A stretch of 64,000 bases of DNA from Diplolepis rosae (GCA_030998225.1 JAPYXD010000704.1:6014001-6078000); one strand, 5' to 3'. Positions 1-11,869 are shown, counted from the stretch's first letter. Notes: a model not told the origin generated them from the sequence alone. A program made the numbers and translations.

Positions 1-850
1 TCCACTTAAAAAATTGCAATTTTTATAGACTTCAATTGTCTCGGCGAGTGTGGCGTGACAGGAGCAATTTTGACTCTGCTCAGGTAGGCAAATGTAGAGG
101 CCCGAGCACTTTTGCTCCTGCTGATCGATGCAGTGGTGCCCCTTTTAGCAATATACGTATTTAAAAACTCGAAATTTCGACCTTCGATTTTCGACTTTCG
201 GCCAGGTTTTTCGAGAATTCCGCCAGTGTGCATTGTAAGCGTGCGTGTGCGTAATTCGACGAGAGTGTATCCGTCCTATATATAAGTGAGGCGCTTAGAA
301 TAAAAGGAAAGTAAATATTGTTGCCATACGAAAATGAAACATAAAAACGGTTGGAGCAAAAGGAAAACAAATGTTCTTCAGCGGTAAAGCGAAATATTAT
401 AAAGTTGGAGCAAAAGAGAGACAAGTCTTTTTTAGCGATAGAGCGATATGTTCGGCGGTGGAATCATTTGCAAGTTGCCTGTTTCCGGTTTCTTCTTACT
501 TCGTTGCATTAAGCCAACGGTAGATCCTTGACATTTTTTTAGATTTGCATTCTTACAACCTTTAGACATTATTTACCCTCAATTTCTTTGAAATAGGTAA
601 GCAAGGATCGTTTTGACGAAAAACGAAGGGCTTTAGACATACCACAATCAAAATTTCAGGGATGGAACATTAAATGCTCCTTCGTTTGTCACCTTATAAG
701 CCGATGGCGCATATCAAGTTTTTTTTATTATTATCAATTCGTAATGTCGTACATTTCTGACTTCAGCGGATATTACAGGTATGCAGAAAAAAGGCACCTG
801 GCTATGTTTGATAAACAGCTACCTTTGCAGCCTTAAATTATCGTCGTTGG
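1..850. other. AT-rich stretch without a recognised gene
   Basis: No convincing coding region. Positions about 350-460 hold two imperfect direct copies of a ~58-bp unit beginning GTTGGAGCAAAAG. A TATATATA-containing segment near 236-298 recurs near 14540-14610 and is listed separately. The short ORFs here have no recognisable motif. Confidence 0.5.
236..298 (+). repeat. Dispersed repeat with TATATATAAGT (copy 1; copy 2 near 14545-14610)
   Basis: Both places contain AAGCGTGCGTGTGCGT, then a similar ATTCGACR(A/G)AGYGTAT-like stretch, then CTATATATAAGT, in the same order and spacing. The block looks like part of a dispersed element with a TATA-like site. The element itself is not identified. 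Confidence 0.5.
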
Positions 851-851
851 A

Positions 852-1118
852 TTGGTACTTTCCAATATACCCGTATCTTACGTTGCTATCGATACTGTCC
901 TGTACAGCGTGAATCCAACGCAGGAAGCTCTAGATGTTTTCGTCAAGGCGTTCCACGTTTTCCACACCCAATATCCTCCTGAAAGTCTGCACACCTGCAT
1001 GATGATTCAGAAAGGTCTGTACGATTGTTGTACTGAATGGGATACTCTTGTGCCACATGTAGAAAGCATAATAAGTCGCTACAAAATTTACCGAAAAGAA
1101 ATAAGTACAAATGTTTAA
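852..1118 (+). pseudogene. Unrecognised ORF fragment, possibly from a multicopy insect gene family
   Basis: An 88-aa open frame on the plus strand. Its composition looks protein-like (for example FHTQYPPESLHTC and three further cysteines), unlike the low-complexity ORFs nearby. I cannot assign it to a family. A C2H2-like fragment lies 180 bp downstream on the same strand, and both could derive from one multicopy zinc-finger-type ORF, but this is speculation. The start shown is only the first in-frame start codon. No splice sites or promoter were identified. It may be chance. Confidence 0.2.
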
Positions 1119-1296
1119 ACGCACTTGATTATTGATTGCAATATGAACAGTATTCGTACAATATATTGCTCTTAAGGTGCGCTTATACTCCTAATCGTTA
1201 CATTTTTTTCTAAGTATTTATAAAAAACTATTACATTTTGTGTACCAATAAAATCCTGATTCGTTCGAATCGCACTTAGTTTTCTTATAGTTTTAT

Positions 1297-1524
1297 ATGA
1301 TCGCTTCCAAAATGTATCCTTGCGTATTCTGCAGCATTGTATTAACAAACGCCGCAGCTTTTATGATTCACGTTAAAGCTTTACATAAAGGTCAGTTGAA
1401 CAAGGAAGTTGAGTGCCCCTTTCAGGTCCGCTTACAAAAATTTGACAATATTTATGCACTAAAGAGACACCTAGCGAAACATAACGGAGAACAGACTCTA
1501 CCTTTTCAAAACCTACATAGATAA
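1297..1524 (+). pseudogene. C2H2 zinc-finger-like ORF fragment
   Basis: A 75-aa frame. The first finger-like unit reads CVFCSIVLTNAAAFMIHVKALH, a CX2C...HX4H arrangement. The second part ends ALKRHLAKH, typical of the helix of a C2H2 finger, but its first cysteine pair is incomplete (one C before PFQVRLQKF). Such proteins usually bind DNA or RNA and many multicopy transposon-linked insect ORFs begin this way. At 75 aa with one degraded finger it is more likely a remnant than a working gene. The relation to the ORF at 852-1118 is unknown. Confidence 0.35.
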
Positions 1525-2199
1525 GTGCAGACAAAGCGAGAACTTTGTTTTAGTCATTTAATACACGCACTAGCGCATAATAGTCTTTTTTATAAACTGA
1601 CCTTTTGATTTGCTCATTTCAAGGGAAAATAACTGAGGGAAGTAATTCCATTAGTAAAAGATGAAGTTATTCCATTTCGTTACTAAGCATCAGTGTTTAC
1701 TTGGACGACATATTCGCCGCCTCTATCTTTCTTTTTCTATCCTTCCATGGTTGTATTTTTATCTCTCTCTACGGCGTCCAAGCGTCACCCACCATCACTG
1801 ATGCATACAGAAGTTCTCGGTTACGGTAAGTTACCGTCACGGGCCGGCCAACCTGTTGTCATGTGCCTTGCCGTTACCAGAATTCCAATAATTAAATTCA
1901 CAGGAACGAATAAAATTAATTAACTTTTAGAATAGATTCAAGTTTCACAGATTTTTTCCCATTTTTAGACATTAGTTAGGCTCTTAGATTATTAATATTT
2001 AGAATTGTTTAGAAAATACATACTTTTTCCCACCACGCCATTGGTGGGACCTTGAAAATAACATAAATAATATAGCTTCGTCTTTTAAGATAGCTAAAAA
2101 TATACATTAATTTTTAAAAACATTTCTAGTATTTTTAAGGTATAAAGATATATTAATGTGGTTAATTGAGTTAGTTTAAGAATTGTTTGTAAATGTCTA

Positions 2200-2398
2200 T
2201 CGGAAGGTACGATGCACGCGGCGCGGAGGGGATGCGCAAAGCGCGGGAGCGTCTTGATTGGCGTGTAGCATGGTGACGCCACCAAGCGCACCATGCCAAC
2301 GCATCTCGAACACCCCCACGCTGGCGCCTACCCCCACGCACTTTCCCTTCAAGCCCTTCTGATATAAAAGGGGGTCCCTTCGCTCGGAAAACCAGATC
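2200..2398 (+). promoter_or_regulatory. GC-rich segment with TATAAAAG box
   Basis: This ~200-bp segment is far more GC-rich than its surroundings and contains GATATAAAAGGGGG, with TATAAAAG at 2363-2370. The P-type terminus begins about 30 bp downstream of the box, where a transcription start would be expected. It could be a host promoter into which the element inserted, part of another unrecognised element, or the P-type element's own flank. Confidence 0.35.
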
Positions 2399-2735
2399 CA
2401 GGCCGTGCAAACCTAATGGAAAGGTGGTGGACCGTTAGCAACTAGCGCCGCGTACAGCACTGCGCATGAACTACCATTATGTGTGCACGTATTAGTGCAT
2501 ATACATGCATACGTAGGTTCTTTAAATGTGTTACAATGAATATATTCAAATAAAATTAAACGGAAATTGAAGATTTAGCGCAAAATTGTGAAAATTTAAT
2601 TCAAGAGTGAGAAGTTATGTTGATATCAACTCACTCTTTAATTACATTTACACAATTTTGCCTTAAATCATGGTTTTCTCGTCATAAATAAAAATCAAAA
2701 ATATCTGTAATTTGTATTTTTATTTTCAGAAAATA
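2399..2735 (-). mobile_element. Terminal region of P-type element, copy 1 (3' side of transposase)
   Basis: The sequence from CAGGCCGTGCAAACCTAATG (2399) onward is repeated at 50413 with scattered differences, through GCAACTAGCGCCGCGTAC and onward to TCTGTAATTTGTATTTTTATTT. The flanks to the left differ. The shared left limit, CAGRCCGTGCAAACC, is therefore taken as the element end. I did not find the matching inverted terminus beyond the transposase gene, so the full length and target duplication are undetermined. Confidence 0.6.
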
Positions 2736-3143
2736 TAGTTGCTTAGCACATTTTGCGTTGATTTTTGTACTACAAGATAATCGAACACTTTGTGGGGTCG
2801 AGATAGCTCTCTTCGGTGTTGTGTGAAAGTCTTCTCCAAATACATCCTTGCTGCTTCCTGCTTCTGGGATATCTGCTGATAGTTTTTTCTGGAATATAGA
2901 TTAAAAGCATTTAATTTATATGAATATTTCAAATTTATTTCGTAGGTATTTTATAAAATAAATAAAAATAAATTTTATAAAATAAAACTCCAGTCATATG
3001 TTTCGCGAAATTGTGGTGGGAATTTCTGACATTGTGGAATTTGTATTGGCAATTCTCAGCTATTTTTCCATAAATAATCCTTTGTAATTTTATACTATAT
3101 ATGTACTTGCATCTATATCTTCAGTAACATTTAGACAGAAGTA

Positions 3144-4079
3144 CACTGCCGGTCGAAATTATTTGTTCACGTGCTGTTTCAGCTATTCCTAAAGTGTCTT
3201 AATTTTTATAATAAAATTTTGCAAATAACAAATAAAACAAAATAAAAAATAATAAAATAAACTAAATAACAAAATTGAAGAAATTTTTTTTTTCACAGAA
3301 AAATTTCTTCAATTTATATTGGAAAATACCATCTAGTTTTAAATAACGTTGGATTAATTCTAAATCAGAGGTTGATAAGGTCGATATAGTAGAGTTCCGT
3401 TGTCACGTACAGTGATACACTCTTCTAATGATCGACATAATCGACTGAAATGATTTAGAAAAGTCAGAAAAAATAACAAAATGTTAATTTTATAAAAAAA
3501 TATTTCAGAAAACTTGAAATTTCAATCATTCTGAAAAATATTAACAACTCTGAAATTAATTAAGATTTTTAAAAGTTTTTTGTCTCATTTAAATAGTAGG
3601 TTTTCATAGTATTTTGCTAACTAATCAAGATATTTTCAGATTTTTTTTCCTGGATTCTACCCGGCGTCAAAAATGATACAAAAAGGTCATAAAATTGTAA
3701 AAATGTGTAGCTACTTACAAGAAATTTTTAAAAACCAATGTGTATCATATTTTAATAAAATTTATAGATTACCATGTTTGACCCCAGGGTAGAATCCAAA
3801 AGAAAAATTCTAAAAATATCTTGATAAGTTAACAAAATACTATGAAGAGTAACCTTCAAAATGAGACCAGAAACGTTTAAAGGTCTTAATTAATTTCAGT
3901 GTTATTAATATTTATTCAAAAAGATCGAAATTTGACGTTTTTTGCAATATATTCTTATAAAATTATCATTTTGCCTTCAACTTGGGCTCACTAGATGCAA
4001 AATTTAAATAATTATAAAAATTAAGACACTTTAAGAATAGCTAACACAGCAGGTGAATAAATAATTTTGACCGGTAGTG
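3144..4079. mobile_element. Tc1-type non-autonomous foldback element (936 bp)
   Basis: The left end CACTGCCGGTCGAAATTAT mirrors the right end ATAATTTTGACCGGTAGTG, and both are flanked by TA (3142-3143 and 4080-4081). The inverted similarity continues far inward: AGACACTTTA/TAAAGTGTCT, the TATTTTGCTAACTAATCAAG block, and a GGATTCTACC/GGTAGAATCC pair near the centre. It has no coding capacity. The ends and TA duplication fit a Tc1-type MITE. It lies between the end of the P-type transposase gene and that element's terminus, so it is probably nested in the P-type element. Confidence 0.8.
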
Positions 4080-4631
4080 TATATACTACTTTTTTAGTTT
4101 GGTATCTCAAAATTACGTGCTAGAATTTTATTGTCATTCCTAAGGAAGTTTCAGATACTTCATCGAAGTTTCTTGTACTGTTTTATGTAAATTTTCTTAC
4201 GATTTTTACATTTTTTCACATTTTCAAAGTTTACTTCGAAATAGGGCTCATATATGTAATATTTTATTTATTGCACTTAAAATTTTAGAAATAAAGATCA
4301 CTAATGAGGACTCTGATCAGAGTCGAAAAGTTTGAAATTATATACAATATCGTATGAAATTAAAAATATTGTTACTTACGTGTGCAAACTGCACGCTACT
4401 TTCTTCAAAGTCTCGTGTGCCTTCTGCAGGTTTTTCTACTTCGGGAATAAAAATTTCGAAGTCTGATGGGGAAGAAACACTCGCCGGTTTAATGTTCATA
4501 TCACTTCCACTCGACAGATCACTACACGACGGTAAATTTAACGTCGGAAAAATGTCGATGACAAATAAAAAATTGTCTTTCTAGTACTTTGAGGTATCCT
4601 AACCTCGACAAGTAGGGATTTGAGCATGCTT

Positions 4632-7333
4632 CTATCCATCGTTGTCCGGCATTTTCTTTCTTCGGAAACCGATGAATTGACACATTGTTCTTCCGACCCC
4701 TTTTGGAGGTACAACCTCTTTTTTCGCAGCAGCTTTAACCCGTCTCTTGGTCAACTTTTCCTGTTTTGCTGCTCTGTTGTCTAGGATACAATGCCTATGC
4801 ACTTTTGCAATGAACAAGATGTTCGTTGCAAATTCTCTGTGCTCCTGACAAGGTCCTGTCGAATACCATTCTGGATCGACCTCGAGCATTTCACGTTTAG
4901 CATCCTCTATTAATGCTTTTTTCAATCCCTCGGCCGTTTGTTTTCGCATATTGAAAAACTTGACGAACGTTTTCAAGTTGGCTGTTACAACATGACGAAA
5001 CTTCTCTGTAGGCCTGGCAAGCAGATGAATTTTATAGGAAAAATCTGCTTCGTACTCTCTGTACTCGATGTACTGGTCATTCATGTCTCCTTCTTCATCA
5101 TCTGGAGGCTTCTGCATAACTTTCAAGCAGTCGTTGCACTTGAATTTCTGCACGGTTTTGAAAGCTGCATAGCCTGCAAAGTAGGCAACGGATAATCCTT
5201 CCAAGGTACCACTGATGGCTTCAAAAGGTGCAGGATCCTGGACCTTCACATTTCGATCCTGAATTGCGATGTTCTCTTCTTTTTCTACTTCTTCGTCATC
5301 TTCCTCTTCACTTTCGTCTGCTTGAACATCATCATTATCTTCCTGCAGGTTCACTTTGCCTGTTTCAAAGAACTCTATGGCCCTTTGTACAGCTGTCTCT
5401 TCTTCCACTTCCTCAGATTTCGATTGCTGTCGCAGTTCTTCTGGAGTTAGCGCTGGAAAATACTTGCTATCGTCCCGAACGACATTGCCCCTGCTACTGG
5501 ATGCCATGTTCTTCACAGCAACCAAATGGCGTACAGTAAGCCGCAACATCCGACATGTAGGATTTGGATTAAATCCTCCACGTCCTCGAAACTTAGAGAA
5601 CAAAGTCTCCACAGAGTCCTGATTGCAGAATCTTGTGCATAATTGACAGGAACGATCATTTTCAATCATATCTTCGTACAGTTTTAAGAGTCCCTTTACT
5701 ACCATTATGAGTGCATTGAAACAGGGTAAACTTGTGAGCTTTTTGTTCTTTTTACTCTTGTTCCACACTTGGATCGTTGATCCCCATTTCAAAAAGTCTT
5801 TCAAAACTTCAATGCACTTTGGATTTTTTGTAGAGAGAGGCCTTTTCAGTGGATTCTTATCATAAACGTTGCTGCTGTTACAAACATCAACTACGTCATT
5901 CATGTTCATCGTGAACCAAATCGTGTTATTCAGCGTTGGTGAGACAACAGCTTTTGTTGCTGATGCAGCCTCCATGGCACATGTCAATTTTCCACTCACC
6001 AGTTGAAACGCCCTTCTGACGTTTTGCCTTTGAAAGTTATTAGGCTTCATGTGATCCGCTGTTAAATGTCCAAGAGTGTTCGACAACTTATTCGCTCTAT
6101 CAGCTCTCCAAGTAGCAATAACATCATTGAAAGGCACATTTTTCCCGTTGATTATAAGTATCTTGTACCTTTGCCAGGCACTTATCAAGTTTTTGACTGC
6201 GTGACAAAAGTCGTGTATGGCAAGGACTTTTTTCTCCTTGTAATAAAAAAATGGGTTCTCTGCAGTGACTCCCAGCTGCACATAAGCTGATCTGTTTGGT
6301 CCTCCCTGATCGCAAACAATCATTTTCACATCAGCACCACATTCTGTGGCTTCATCGATGCTCATTTTGATTAGAATGACCAAGTCTTCTGAAAAAACAC
6401 CATTGTGAGGTAAAACATACAAAATGAGTGCTTGCCATGGATGAAAAGTATCTAGACTATTCAAAGTCACAGCAAACACTTTATTTGCTCGTCTCTGCGT
6501 CCTTCCCAGTGGACCAAGATCTTCGAAACCTTCAATGATGTCTTTCCATGAATCGTACTCCAACTTCTCCATTATGTCCATTTCATCAAACTTTACAATA
6601 CATTTTCTTGCACTCTCAGGCATACCTTGTAATGGCATTTTCAGGTTCTTCAATACTGGTTTCAGAAAACCAGGAGGCACTTCGATTCGTGCAACACGCT
6701 TCTCAACAGTGCGGCTATGTGGAAGTATTAAACCGTCCTTTCTCATTTTATCGTAACCTGACGCTGAATAAAAATGGAGCTTCATGGCCAAATCCATCTC
6801 CTCTTCAGAGAACTTAAGCGATGTTTTCACAGTGGGCCTTAGTTGCAATTTTATCATTGCTCTACAATTTTCATTTGTCACCTTCCTTTTGTCCAAAAAC
6901 TTTTCTACATCAAATTCCTCATTCTCTTCAGCATTCTGCTGATCTTTCATTGATGCCTGCTTCTCAAATTGTTTCTGCATCTTTTGCATTATATTACGGA
7001 GTCTTTCATTCTCTGCTTCCAAATATAGTATTCTGTCATTGACAGAAACTGCAGGATCTTGGGCTACATTTTTCTCTTCGAACGTGCTATCTTCATTTTC
7101 TTCTTCTCTAGATACGTGTGAGGGAGATGGTAGAAGATTAAAATCACTTACCTTATATGTCCGCACTGCCTTCTGTTGATCAAAGTCCGGCATTTGGGCG
7201 TCATCTACTTGGTCAAAGGGAATGGGAACTTTTCCACGAATAAGCTTGTCACATGCAGGTGTTGAAGAGTCTGAACTTCGAAAGTGGTCTCCACAGATCC
7301 TCAACTTAGTCGTTCGATTCTTCTCTTCAATTC
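4632..7333 (-). CDS. P-element-type THAP transposase, main exon, open throughout
   Basis: An uninterrupted ~900-codon exon of a P-type DNA transposase, which cuts and reinserts its own element and works in the nucleus. An acceptor (TTTCAATTCTTTCAG) places the exon start at 7333; codons upstream to 7361 are probably intron. Numbering from 7361, it begins inside the THAP domain (RICGDHF at 21-27), then has a coiled-coil-like leucine-rich segment (about 105-145). RNase H-fold candidate residues are D259 (KFDEMD), D351 (CDQGG) and E585 (QDSVETLF), with a conserved HDFCHAVKNL at 383-392 and an insertion of the expected size between D351 and E585. An acidic stretch lies near 660-720 and a CNDC motif near 750. 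The stop is at 4632. It has no stop or frameshift, which is unusual among the decayed elements here. It may be recently active or domesticated. Confidence 0.88.
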
Positions 7334-7423
7334 CTGAAAGAATTGAAATAAAGTAATACATTTATACACCGTGTCCCACCACCTATGACTCCCCTTTTAG
7401 TACGTAATAGAGGACAAAAAACC

Positions 7424-7667
7424 AAACCGAAAATCATATTGACAAAATTTTGCCCGGGCCTTACTTTGGGCAGAATAAGGTTTCAAAGATTTGCGTAAGT
7501 GACTAATTAGGAGCGAGAATTTGCACGTAACACCTACTCGTCCCTTGCACTTAGGTATAAGATATACCCAAGTGCAAATTCTCGCTCCTGATTAGTCACT
7601 TACGCAAATCTGCGAAACCTTATTCTGCCTCGGACAAAATTATGCCAATATGATTTTCAGTTTGATT
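7424..7667. repeat. Palindromic MITE-like hairpin in the transposase intron
   Basis: Arms of roughly 110 bp face each other: CCGAAAATCATATTG...GCAGAATAAGG...GCGTAAGTGACTAATTAGGAGCG on the left, and CGCTCCTGATTAGTCACTTACGC...CCTTATTCTGC...CAATATGATTTTCAG on the right. The loop is about TAACACCTACTCGTCC. No coding capacity. It sits in the ~1.1-kb intron between the THAP exon and the main exon. Confidence 0.75.
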
Positions 7668-8434
7668 TTTTTGAGTTTCAAATTATGAAATCGGCCAAAA
7701 TTTTGAATTATAATAATTGAAATTATTAATACTTTCAATTTGAAAAAAAAATTTTTACATTCACAAGGGTTTAATTCAGTGATCGTTTTCAAACTCTATA
7801 GATTTGATACTACTTATAATTTCATTTAATTAGAAAAGTTTTTATTTTTAAATGATACAATTTGAAAAATTTGAAAACAAATAATTTGGCCCATTTCATT
7901 CTAAAAGTATATACTGAAGTTTAAATGTTTGCCATTCGAACTATACTTAGAAAAGGAGACTAAAAAAGTGATTAAAAGTGACAGGCTTCAAATGAGAATT
8001 TGAAATTATAAATTTTCAAATTTTTGTCGTTTCGGTCTTAAGGAATTAAAAATCTATAGGCTTCAAAATTGTACAAGCTTCAGAATTAAAATTGTCAAAG
8101 TCAAATCTTGAAATTTAAACACTTGTAACATTAAGCAATTTAAAATTAAAAGTATGTTTAACACTGTGAAAATTCCTATAGTTATTTTAATGAAAAACGA
8201 AGTCGTTTAATCTTACAATATTTCATTTGATATCAAATGCCACTTGAAGGAATTATTTAAGTTTTTCTGGAAAATGAAAAACTTAAATAAATTCCCAAAA
8301 TATATTTCCGCTGTTTCTAAAATAATTTTAAATAATTAATTAAAATAATTAATTAATCTATAAAAAATAATTTAAGTTATTAATTATTTAAAGAATAAGA
8401 GGTTATAATATAATAAGAATAGATAATATCTTAC

Positions 8435-8486
8435 CTGCATTGTCACACCAATCATCAAAGTTTGGATTGCTCTTATTGGGAAAAGT
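8435..8486 (-). CDS. Upstream THAP exon of the P-type transposase (partial)
   Basis: On the minus strand a short open stretch reads FPNKSNPNFDDWCDNA and ends in G|GTAAG at 8435/8434. Its phase (one base over) joins exactly to the main exon's first two bases. It then supplies the FP and W positions expected between the Cys pair and the Cys-His pair of a THAP zinc finger, which continues as RICGDHF in the main exon. An in-frame TAA lies immediately upstream of 8486, so the initiating exon with the CX2C pair is either further upstream, frameshifted or lost. I could not find it. The family expectation is inferred; the splice signals and phase are seen directly. Confidence 0.55.
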
Positions 8487-9146
8487 TTAAAGAATTACAC
8501 CTTCACCGCCTCTCACCTTCGATAACCCTTTATAATGACACCGATCGATGGATTTCATTGTAAATTAGAACTTTTCAGTGAATAATTCCAATAAAAATAG
8601 CTTCATATGACAATAATACTTCGCAATAAAGCTAGTGCATTCTGTCATCTGCTACTGACAATCGTCTTTTGTTTTTCTCCTTGAACATTTTCCGCGGCAA
8701 TTGAAAAATTTTTTAGAAATATTTTGAACAAAAACCAAAAGTAATACTTTTAGATTACAAAAAGAATAACAAATACGAATATTTATTCTTTTCACAAAAT
8801 ATTGACTAAAAGTTTCCTTTAAAAAAATTCTTAATTTATACATCTTATTATAAATGTTTATAAATCAATTCATTTGAGTTTTTTTGAAAAACATTGATCT
8901 ATTTTTTTTTTCAGAAAAGTGTGGAATTATCACTTTTTTAATAAGAAAATACAAGAACTAGCCATAAATTACAATGAGATTTTAAAACATTCTGACTAGT
9001 GTGAGTCAAAAAAAAATTTTAGAAATTACAAATTATTGAGCTTCGGACAACTTTCTTCTTTAAATTTTCAAAAAAAATTTCTGTAAACATTGAGCTTAAA
9101 AAAAGGAGAAGACTTCAACATTTGAACTGGTAAGATATTGATTTAA

Positions 9147-9351
9147 GGGTATGTGATACTTTACCTTGAAAGCAATTTAGTTTACACTGTTGTTTTTCCA
9201 CAATTTTGAATTTATCAAAAAAATAATAGTGCCGAGACGTAAAGAAAATTAACACTGACGTCTGTGCACTATTATTTTGTTGAAAAATTAAAAATTGTGG
9301 AAGAACAACTGTGTAAACTAAATTGCTCTTATGGCAAAGTATCACATGCTC
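9147..9351. mobile_element. TTAA-flanked palindromic MITE
   Basis: The ends GGGTATGTGATACTTT and AAAGTATCACATGCTC are inverted copies, each directly bordered by TTAA (9143-9146 and 9352-9355). The inverted arms run ~100 bp inward (AGCAATTTAGTTTACAC with GTGTAAACTAAATTGCT; AATAATAGTGC with GCACTATTATT). TTAA duplication is typical of piggyBac-type elements. No ORF. Confidence 0.7.
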
Positions 9352-9355
9352 TTAA

Positions 9356-10900
9356 GTTTATTTATTATAATTTGATACTAAAGCTCAAACCAATTTTATA
9401 ATAATATTACAGATGATGTGAATTACACATTTTCTCAAAGTCACTCAATTTCTTTTTGAATTTAAGTGAAACAGGAAATTCAATTTACTTAAGGCACTAT
9501 CAGCCTTAAGGAACACATTCTCATCATGACGCTCGCGCTTCGCGCTCGATTTTCTGTATACATTTCGGTAACTTTTTAATAAATTACATGATTAAAATAA
9601 TTTATTTTCTTCCAAATCTCTCAAAAAGAAAAAACAATCGTAGACTTTATTAAAATTAAAACATAAAATATACATCCTGTCCCGAAATGTCTTTATGAGA
9701 ATTTGTAGACTTCATTCAGGCAAACAATTTTCCATCTAAATGTTTTTTTTGTATCTCACATATTTTGTCTAAAAAATGGAATTTTCGAATCTTAATCGTA
9801 TTTTTTGGAATTGAAACGAAAAATATATGTTTTATTAGAAACTGTATAAGATAAAATTTGTAGATCTTTTTGAAACGAACAATTTTGTATTCCTATGTTT
9901 TTTTCGTATTTCACATATTATTGTTAAAAAATTGAATTTTGGATTTTCAATAGTTTTTTTTTAAATTCAAAAGAAAAATATGCATCTTATGGAAAAATGT
10001 TACAATTCAAATTTGAAGGTCTTTATGTAGTAAATAATATTGTATTATAACGTTTTTTCGTATCTCGTATAATTTAACTGGCAAATGGAATTTTGATATT
10101 GACTTTTTTTTAATTTCAATATGCTGTAACATTTCTAATTTTAATTTAATCAAAAAATGTTATCAGGATAATTTATAGAGATTTATGAGCACTATCAAAA
10201 ACCAGTATTAAAATTTTTGATTTTTTCAGAAAGTTATTTTCAAAAACACAAGAGTAGTGCTCAATCTCTCAATTTTGATTGGATGTGGCTGGTTAACGAA
10301 GTTGTCTTACTTTTTCGGCTCCGATAAAGTGTGCCAAAGCTCAATTCAATCTGATAATCCTATCGAGAGTTATGCCGCACACGGCCTACTACAGACAGAC
10401 AGACAGACAGACACTTTCGTAAAATCCGTTTTTTCTGACTCAGGGGGTCTCAAAACGTAAAGATTTGATGAAAATTTCGAATGTCATTTTTCACATAAAA
10501 CCAATAAGTACCTTCTCATCCATGATGAGAATGTAAAAAAAAGAATTTAAAATACGAAAATAAAAAATTAAACTTTTTAAAAATAAGAAACTAATTCTCT
10601 TTCTATTGCATACGTGTTCAAATTATAATAATAAAATATTGGTTTTTCATTCATGTACTTGTCTTCCACTGACAGAAAGTTAATTTAGCAATGCATGTTC
10701 ACTGTAACCTATTTCAATATCAAAATGATACTATAAAGCAAAATAAAATACACATAAAGTAATATTGAAACACTTTACACGTCGCTTTTCCTTGCTTTGT
10801 TTACCAATTTTTAATTTTCTTCAATATATATAATTTAAATTTAAATTTTTAAAGCGCGCTTTCTGTTTATGGGTATCTCAGCGGGTGGAGGGGATTGGAG
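9356..10900. other. AT-rich non-coding stretch with a (CAGA)n microsatellite
   Basis: No supported gene. It contains several imperfect repeats of a ~130-bp motif around TTTTTTCGTATCTCACATATT (9740, 9900, 10060) and a CAGA run at 10391-10413 followed by a stretch ending CAGGGGGTCTCAAAACGT. Confidence 0.5.
10391..10413 (+). repeat. (CAGA)n microsatellite
   Basis: About five and a half tandem copies of the 4-bp unit. Confidence 0.9.
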
Positions 10901-11064
10901 GGAGATACATTTAGCGCCTCTATAATGCTTTCGAGGAACTAATTTGAACGGAGCATACGGTGAGGTGAGAGGCAAAAGGGACCGGGAAAAACACGCCGAA
11001 AGTGACGTCTACATTTAAGTCTACCGAACTATAATTGTCCGCATCTAGGCTTATAATATCTTTG

Positions 11065-11766
11065 ACCATGTATTTAAGGAGGGTACTTAAAAAAGTGAAA
11101 ATGAGAATCAGCGCCGCCAAGTGTTGATAGCAAGAACTAATATCAATGCAAACGAAACCCCCGTCCCCCCAACCCGATGTATTCTAAACAGCGGAAAATT
11201 TTGAAATATATTATATGAAATCCATTTCATAAATCTAAATGATTTATAATTGAAAATAATTTATGAAAGAATAAAAATACATCAAGAATTTTTAAATATG
11301 AATCACGATGAAAAGTTAAATACTGTACTATTACACGGAGAAAAATAGTTGAAGTAATTTTACTCAAATCTGTCGATTAAACTTGGGACTTAAGGACATT
11401 TGAACATTTATTAAATCCTAGTCGGGTAAAATGAATTTGATAAATACCTAATTCACCCAAAGTGAATATTAATAAGCGTTACATAGGAAATAGTAAGGGG
11501 TTGAGTAAAACGTTGTCGAGGACAGGGCATCACAATGCGTCAGTGGGTTAACCTGAAATGTATAAATATATCACCGACGCTTGAGGTGCTCCGAACGGTA
11601 GTTGAGTAAAATGAGGATCGGCTGTATTATTTCAACTGGCAATGATATGGTTGCTATGATTACAACAGTTTAAAAATAACATTGGTAGCAACAATAGCGC
11701 CACCATTTGTTGATAGCAAACATTATAATTCGTTCCCCCCTTCTCCTATATGAGTGGACCCACTGT
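11065..11766 (+). mobile_element. LTR-like dispersed repeat, copy 1
   Basis: About 700 bp that recurs at 32369-33071 and partly at 34119-34373. All copies share GGAGGGTACTTAAAAAAGTG near the left edge, TTACACGGAGAAAAA in the middle, and CTCCTATATGAGTGG near the right edge. After CCACTGTG the copies diverge. In the second copy the repeat directly follows a gypsy-type pol C-terminus and a purine-rich AGGAGGG, so it is probably the element's 3' LTR; this first copy has other flanks and could be a solo LTR. No 5-bp target duplication was verified. Confidence 0.6.
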
Positions 11767-11869
11767 GGATCTAACGCTCCACTGACCACGAGCCAGATCC
11801 AGTCTTGATCGTCAATAAAGTGCACCACCAAATTAACTCTGAGGAAAAAACATGGCAAGCCATATTTAT

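Noticed and set aside
4938..5622. Plus-strand ORFs opposite the P-type transposase
   Set aside because: By-products of the real minus-strand frame, which alone has family motifs.
10391..10413. CAGA run considered as a CRISPR- or array-like structure
   Set aside because: Simple 4-bp microsatellite without spacers; no repeat-spacer array anywhere in the window.
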